Assembly: GCA_023412515.1 (NCBI GenBank)
Contig: JAEYNO010000351.1
Location: 1 to 9,932 of the forward strand
DNA: 9,932 nt
Source: Actinomycetes bacterium
GTDB taxonomy: Bacteria; Actinomycetota; Actinomycetes; Actinomycetales; Cellulomonadaceae
Direction of reading: 5' to 3'
In this document: piece after piece, positions 6,647-9,932 of the stretch
How positions within the stretch are numbered: the first letter of the stretch is position 1
Layout: the number at the start of each line of letters is the position of its first letter
Notes under the pieces: model-generated
Seen by the model: only the letters and a program-made list of their open reading frames with translations
Databases searched by the model: none
What the model was told of the DNA's origin: nothing
Program-made: the position numbers and the translations under genes

Positions 6647-7377
6647 CCGGGGCCGCCGCGGCGCCCGCCGGCGCACCGCTCGCGCTGCTCGACCTCGACG
6701 GCACGCTCACCGACTCCTACCCCGGCATCGCCGCGAGCGCGCGCGTCGCGTTCGCGGCGCTGGGTCTGCCCATGCCGGACGACCGGGCGCTGCGCCGGTT
6801 CGTCGGGCCGCCGCTGCCCTCGTCGTTCGCGCTGTTCGGCGTGCCGCCCGCGCGCGTGCCCGAGGCCGTCGAGGCGTACCGCGGGTACTTCCGTGACCAG
6901 GGCATGTGGCAGAACAGCGTGTACGACGGCGTGCCCGAGCAGCTCGCCGCGCTGCGGGACGCGGGCGTGCGGCTGGCCGTCGCGACCAGCAAGCCCGAGG
7001 TCTTCGCGCGCCCGATCTGCGAGCGCTACGGCCTGACCAGGCACCTCGCGGGCGGCGTCGACGGCGTGTTCGGCGCACCGCTCGACGACGTGCCGTCGAC
7101 CAAGGCCGACGTCATCGCCGCGGCGCTCGCGGCGCTGGCGCCGACCGGCCCGGTCGTCATGGTCGGCGACCGGTCGCACGACGCGGTCGGCGCAGCGGCG
7201 CACGGGCTGCCGTGCCTGGGCGTCGCGTGGGGCTACGCCGAGCCGGGCGAGCTCGAGGACGCGGGCGCGGTCGGCGTGGTGCCGGAGGTCGCCGGGCTCG
7301 CGGCGGCCGTGCTCGACGCGCTGGCCGGCGTCAGCGCGTCGGCGTCACGGGCGGCAGGGCCGACCACGGGAACGTGA
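6643..7377 (+). CDS. HAD superfamily hydrolase, phosphoglycolate phosphatase-like (second of tandem pair)
   Basis: A 244-residue paralogue of the preceding protein; by eye a little under half of aligned positions are identical. Motif I is DLDGTL (residues 17-22; Asp17, Asp19), motif II is Thr115 in AVATSKP, motif III is Lys154 and motif IV is GDRSHD (175-180). The cap carries FVGPPL (53-58), and both copies share GLPCLG followed by WGYA near the C-terminus. All catalytic residues are intact, so it should be an active phosphatase, with differences concentrated in the cap that sets substrate choice. The GTG start at 6643 overlaps the previous stop by 4 nt, indicating coupling. The final 15 or so codons run past the end of the convergent phosphoribosyltransferase gene and encode a low-complexity Ala/Ser/Thr tail. 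Confidence 0.9.
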   Translation: MTGAAAAPAGAPLALLDLDGTLTDSYPGIAASARVAFAALGLPMPDDRALRRFVGPPLPSSFALFGVPPARVPEAVEAYRGYFRDQGMWQNSVYDGVPEQLAALRDAGVRLAVATSKPEVFARPICERYGLTRHLAGGVDGVFGAPLDDVPSTKADVIAAALAALAPTGPVVMVGDRSHDAVGAAAHGLPCLGVAWGYAEPGELEDAGAVGVVPEVAGLAAAVLDALAGVSASASRAAGPTTGT

Positions 7378-7861
7378 TCCAGCGGTCCGTCTGGCGCCAC
7401 ACGTAGTCGGGCACGACCACCGAGCGGGGCTTGTGGTAGAGCACCGCGGTGCGGACCTCGGAGCAGTCCTCGCTCAGCAGCCGCTTGACCAGCGCGAGCG
7501 TCTCCCCCGAGTCCGCGACGTCGTCGACGACGAGCGCGCGCAGCCCCTGCACGGCCTCGGTGTCGAGCAGCGGCGGCAGCACCGCCGGCTCCGGCAGCGT
7601 CGTGTCGACGCCCGTGTAGAACTCGACGTTCATGGTGCCGACGGCCTTGGTGCCCAGCGCGTAGGCCAGCGCACCGCCCGGCGGCAGCCCGCCGCGCGCG
7701 ACCGACACGACCACGTCGGGCACGAACCCCGAGTCCGCCACGGCCTGCGCGAGCTCGCGCACGGCGTCCCCGAACCGCTCCCAGCCCAGCACCTCGCGGT
7801 CGGCGGGCATCTCCTGGCCGGGTGCGGCCTCGGTCGTCGTCATGGCTCCATGGTGGCGCAT
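7331..7861 (-). CDS. Phosphoribosyltransferase (purine-type, COG2236-like)
   Basis: A cytoplasmic type I phosphoribosyltransferase that would join a base, probably a purine, to PRPP. The PRPP-binding loop is visible as LVVDDVADSGET, with the acidic pair followed by D-S-G. Upstream is VVSVARGGLPPG, the strand-loop that contacts pyrophosphate. The C-terminal DRWITFPW resembles Gpt/Hpt-like proteins of this group. The chosen start, ATG at 7861, gives 176 residues and has GGAGG (7876-7872) 10 nt upstream. The ATG at 7843 gives 170 residues but its GGAG lies only 2 nt away, which is poor spacing; conserved sequence begins after both. The gene is convergent with the second HAD gene and overlaps it by 47 bp. 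The exact base cannot be told from sequence: xanthine, guanine and hypoxanthine are all possible. Confidence 0.88.
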   Translation of the reverse strand: MRHHGAMTTTEAAPGQEMPADREVLGWERFGDAVRELAQAVADSGFVPDVVVSVARGGLPPGGALAYALGTKAVGTMNVEFYTGVDTTLPEPAVLPPLLDTEAVQGLRALVVDDVADSGETLALVKRLLSEDCSEVRTAVLYHKPRSVVVPDYVWRQTDRWITFPWSALPPVTPTR

Positions 7862-7928
7862 CGCCCGCCGTCCTCCGACCACGCGCCGCACGAGATGGGC
7901 ACGCGCCGCCGGTGCGACCGCTCGCGAG

Positions 7929-7956
7929 TTGCACCTCTGACGTGCACCGATACGTT
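7929..7956 (+). promoter_or_regulatory. Candidate promoter of the lipoprotein gene
   Basis: TTGCAC (7929-7934) and TACGTT (7951-7956), separated by 16 nt, match a housekeeping-type -35/-10 pair. Transcription would start near 7963, leaving a leader of about 78 nt before the ATG at 8041. The region between 7862 and 8040 is a divergent intergenic space. No equally good promoter was seen for the phosphoribosyltransferase on the other strand. Confidence 0.45.
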
Positions 7957-7996
7957 CGGAGGGCACGAGAACGACAGGGACGGCCCGTCCGTCCCC

Positions 7997-8014
7997 CGCG
8001 ATCGAGCGCGATCG
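7997..8014 (+). repeat. Tandem CGCGATCG octamers, also a CGATCG hairpin, in the lipoprotein leader
   Basis: CGCGATCG occurs twice (7997-8004 and 8007-8014) with a 10-bp period, one helical turn. The CGATCG cores are self-complementary, so the RNA can fold as a 6-bp stem with an AGCG loop. It lies between the candidate promoter and the Shine-Dalgarno. It could be a protein-binding site or an RNA hairpin, or chance in GC-rich DNA. Confidence 0.35.
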
Positions 8015-8040
8015 TGTCCGCCCACGGAAGGACGACACCC

Positions 8041-8685
8041 ATGATCACGACGACCCCGCGCACCCGCGTCCCCCGCCTCGTCGGTGCGACGCTCGCCGCC
8101 GGGGGTCTGGCCCTCGCGCTGGCCGCCTGCGGCACGGACGACGCCTCCGGTGACGGCGCGACGAGCCCTGCCGCGACGCCGGACGGCATGACGTCACCGA
8201 CGCCCGACGCACCGACCCCGCCGCCCACGTCGGACGACGCGGGCGGCACCGACCCGGCCGCGCTGACGGACGGCAGCACGCTGGTCGACGTCGCGACCTA
8301 CGCGTCCACCTGGGTGGTCACGACCGTCGAGGGCGCCGTGACGACGCTGGAGAACCCGTCGACGTCCGAGGTGCCGTACACGTGGGTGATCGAGCCCGCG
8401 GGTGCCGACGGCACGTCGCTCGTGCGGTCGAGCGCGACCACCGACAACCGCGACATGTGCCTGACGCTGCCGGGCGACGACGTCGTCGGGCTCGCGGAGT
8501 GCGACCCCGCCGACGTGAACCAGCAGCTGCGGGTCGCCGCGCTCGACCAGCCGGAGCAGGTGAACATCTCGAACGCGAACGGCTACCTCGTGGCCGACCA
8601 GGAGGGCGGCCTCGCGGTGGAGCCCGGGCCGGGCAGCCCCGCCAGCGTGTTCACGCTGACGGCGCGCGGGCCCGCCGCGGGCTGA
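8041..8685 (+). CDS. Secreted lipoprotein with Thr/Pro-rich linker and weakly ricin-like domain
   Basis: A 214-residue protein with a lipoprotein signal peptide: basic N-region (Arg7, Arg9, Arg12), hydrophobic core and lipobox LAAC ending at Cys30. After lipidation it should sit on the outer face of the membrane. Residues 31-75 form a Gly/Asp/Thr/Pro-rich linker. The globular part (about 80-210) has only two cysteines, Cys140 and Cys154, in a C-L-x-L...V-x-L-x-x-C...N-Q-Q pattern. This resembles one ricin-type beta-trefoil subdomain with a degraded QxW. The ATG at 8041 has AAGGA (8028-8032) 8 nt upstream; a longer frame from 7822 lacks a signal peptide at its start. A hairpin terminator follows. 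I do not recognise the family, and the function is unknown; carbohydrate binding is a guess. Confidence 0.85.
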   Translation: MITTTPRTRVPRLVGATLAAGGLALALAACGTDDASGDGATSPAATPDGMTSPTPDAPTPPPTSDDAGGTDPAALTDGSTLVDVATYASTWVVTTVEGAVTTLENPSTSEVPYTWVIEPAGADGTSLVRSSATTDNRDMCLTLPGDDVVGLAECDPADVNQQLRVAALDQPEQVNISNANGYLVADQEGGLAVEPGPGSPASVFTLTARGPAAG

Positions 8686-8708
8686 CCCGCGACCCGCACG
8701 TCGCGCCC

Positions 8709-8744
8709 GCGCCGCCCCGTGGCCGTACGGCCGCGGGGCGGCGC
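8709..8744 (+). terminator. Strong GC hairpin terminator after the lipoprotein gene
   Basis: GCGCCGCCCCG (8709-8719) pairs perfectly with CGGGGCGGCGC (8734-8744). Inside it, T8720 and G8733 can wobble, and GGCCG/CGGCC (8721-8725 with 8728-8732) extends the stem to the tip. No T-run follows, as is common for actinobacterial terminators. It lies 23 nt after the lipoprotein stop and just before the ATPase promoter, so it should insulate the two. Confidence 0.75.
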
Positions 8745-8750
8745 TGCGCC

Positions 8751-8756
8751 TAGCCT
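8751..8756 (+). promoter_or_regulatory. -10 element for leaderless transcription of the P-type ATPase gene
   Basis: TAGCCT matches TANNNT and ends 6 nt before the GTG at 8763, so transcription would start on or beside the start codon. There is no Shine-Dalgarno in this gap. This is the usual layout of leaderless actinobacterial genes. The -35 region falls within the terminator hairpin and shows no consensus. Confidence 0.55.
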
Positions 8757-8762
8757 GTGCGC

Positions 8763-9932
8763 GTGGAGCCCCTGACCAGCAGCGAGGTAGCCGACCGGAT
8801 CCGCCGCGGCGAGGTGAACCGCGTCGAGCGCGTCACGAGCCGCAGCGCGCGGGACATCGTCGTCGCGAACGTGCTCACGCGCGTCAACGCGATCTACTTC
8901 GTGCTGTTCCTCGTGGTGGCCTCCACGGGGCACTGGCTGGACGGCCTGTTCGGCCTGCTCATCGTCGTGAACAGCGCGGTCGGCATGGTGCAGGAGATCC
9001 GCGCCAAGCGGACGCTCGACCGGCTGGCGATCCTCAACGCGTCGACCGTCACGGTGGTCCGCGCCGAGGGCGAGCTCGCGCTCGACCCGGCCGAGATCGT
9101 CGTCGACGACGTGGTCGAGGTCTCGGCCGGGGACCAGGTGCCGGTCGACGGCGACCTGCTGAGCACGAGCGGCCTCGAGGTCGACGAGTCGCTGCTCACC
9201 GGCGAGTCCGAGGCCCTCGCGCCCGCGGTCGGGTCGCCGCTGCTGTCCGGCAGCGTCGTCGTGGCGGGCACCGGCCGGCTGCGCGCGACGCGCGTCGGCG
9301 AGCACGCCTACGCGGCACGCCTGGCCCGCGAGGCGTCGACGTACTCGGCGCCGTCGTCGGGGCTGCGCGCCGGGATCGACACGATCCTGCGGTACCTGAC
9401 GTGGGTGCTCGTGCCCGTCGGCGCGCTCATGGTGTGGAACCAGCTCACGCAGACGTCGCTGCCGCTCGACGACGCGCTGCGCGGCATGGTCGCCGCGCTC
9501 GTGCCGATGGTGCCCGAGGGCCTCGTGCTCATGACGAGCGTCGCGATGGCGGTCGGCGTGATCCGGCTCGGGCGGCGTCAGTGCCTCGTGCAGGACCTGC
9601 CCGCGATGGAGGCCCTGGCCCGCGTCGACGTGGTGTGCTTCGACAAGACCGGCACGCTCACCGAGGACGGCATGCGCGTCCGCGAGCTCGTGCTGCTGGA
9701 CGGCACGCGGGACGAGGCGTGGGCGGCGCTCGCGACGATCGGCGCCGGCGAGAGCCGGCCGAATGCGAGCATGCGCGCGATCCTCGAGGCGACCGACGCC
9801 GTCCGCGGCGACGACGCGAGCGCGCGCGTGCCGTTCTCGTCGGCGCGGCGCTGGGCCGCCGCCCAGACCCCGGCCGCGACGTGGGTGGTCGGTGCGCCCG
9901 ACGGCCTGCTGCCCGACCACCCGGCGCTCGAG
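8763..9932 (+). CDS. ctpE: CtpE-like P-type cation-transporting ATPase (partial, 3' end outside window)
   Basis: The first 390 codons of an ATP-driven membrane cation pump; the frame is open to the window edge. No N-terminal heavy-metal-binding domain is present. Two hydrophobic segments (about 43-55 and 60-76) form TM1-TM2. The actuator domain follows, with SAGDQVPVDGD (121-131) and LLTGES (144-149). TM3-TM4 follow (about 207-226 and 241-265), with PEGL (251-254) in the ion path of TM4. The phosphorylation motif DKTGTLT is at 294-300, with Asp294 the acceptor. The nucleotide-binding domain begins with PFSSARRW (357-364) and GAPD (378-381). VPMVPEGLVLMTS and RLGRRQCLVQDLPAMEALARVDVV closely resemble mycobacterial CtpE, reported as a Ca2+ transporter, so calcium is the likeliest substrate. 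The start is GTG at 8763, supported by the -10 box just upstream. Symbol given by resemblance. Confidence 0.88.
   Translation, partial: MEPLTSSEVADRIRRGEVNRVERVTSRSARDIVVANVLTRVNAIYFVLFLVVASTGHWLDGLFGLLIVVNSAVGMVQEIRAKRTLDRLAILNASTVTVVRAEGELALDPAEIVVDDVVEVSAGDQVPVDGDLLSTSGLEVDESLLTGESEALAPAVGSPLLSGSVVVAGTGRLRATRVGEHAYAARLAREASTYSAPSSGLRAGIDTILRYLTWVLVPVGALMVWNQLTQTSLPLDDALRGMVAALVPMVPEGLVLMTSVAMAVGVIRLGRRQCLVQDLPAMEALARVDVVCFDKTGTLTEDGMRVRELVLLDGTRDEAWAALATIGAGESRPNASMRAILEATDAVRGDDASARVPFSSARRWAAAQTPAATWVVGAPDGLLPDHPALE

Noticed and set aside
7822..8040. Longer lipoprotein reading frame beginning upstream of 8041
   Set aside because: The extension is Arg/Pro-rich, would cover the promoter and leader, and would displace the signal peptide from the N-terminus. 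The 8041 ATG has a good SD.
8583..9920. 445-residue minus-strand open frame across the ATPase gene
   Set aside because: Arg/His/Asp-rich shadow of the P-type ATPase, whose TGES, PEGL and DKTGT motifs are all in order on the plus strand.
1..9932. CRISPR arrays, insertion sequences, integrase or phage genes, tRNA or rRNA genes, defence islands
   Set aside because: I looked on both strands and saw no repeat arrays, transposase-like motifs, terminal inverted repeats or structured RNA genes other than the T-box leader.

Overview
The window is very GC-rich, with G or C at nearly every third codon position. It carries an actinobacterial translational T-box riboswitch, GTG/ATG starts with 4-nt stop/start overlaps, and probable leaderless promoters. 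Together these point to a high-GC actinobacterium. A Cellulomonas-like member of the Micrococcales is my best guess, but that is inference. No phage, insertion sequence, CRISPR array, tRNA or rRNA was seen, and the region reads as ordinary chromosome.

Layout, left to right. (1) Positions 3-982, plus strand: the last codons of an upstream gene, then an atypical SDR/NAD(P)-binding epimerase-like protein. (2) Positions 1029-5899, minus strand: a two-gene operon, ileS (isoleucyl-tRNA synthetase, type 2) followed by folC (dihydrofolate/folylpolyglutamate synthase). The two overlap by ATGA, and ileS is preceded by a roughly 235-nt leader that is a clear Ile T-box. (3) Positions 5966-7377, plus strand: two tandem paralogous HAD phosphatases joined by a GTGA overlap and transcribed divergently from ileS. 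(4) Positions 7331-7861, minus strand: a purine-type phosphoribosyltransferase whose 3' end overlaps the second HAD gene tail to tail by 47 bp. (5) Positions 8041-8685, plus strand: a small lipoprotein with its own promoter, followed by a strong hairpin terminator. (6) From 8763 to the window edge, plus strand: the first 390 codons of a CtpE-like P-type cation ATPase, apparently a leaderless transcript.

How it works together. The best-resolved control element is the ileS leader. An AUC specifier in an ultrashort Stem I, a Stem II, a IIA/B hairpin and a T-box with UGGU are all readable. The 3' half of the T-box can pair with the ileS start codon region (12 base pairs, one bulge). Uncharged tRNA-Ile should disrupt that pairing and open the start, raising IleRS and, through coupling, FolC. 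The HAD pair and the phosphoribosyltransferase could both act on nucleotides or sugar phosphates, but no shared pathway can be shown from sequence.

I found no convincing undescribed system. The points most worth a second look are the T-box with its readable sequestrator, a KASKS variant of the KMSKS loop in IleRS, the tandem HAD duplication, the weakly ricin-like lipoprotein domain and the leaderless CtpE-like gene.
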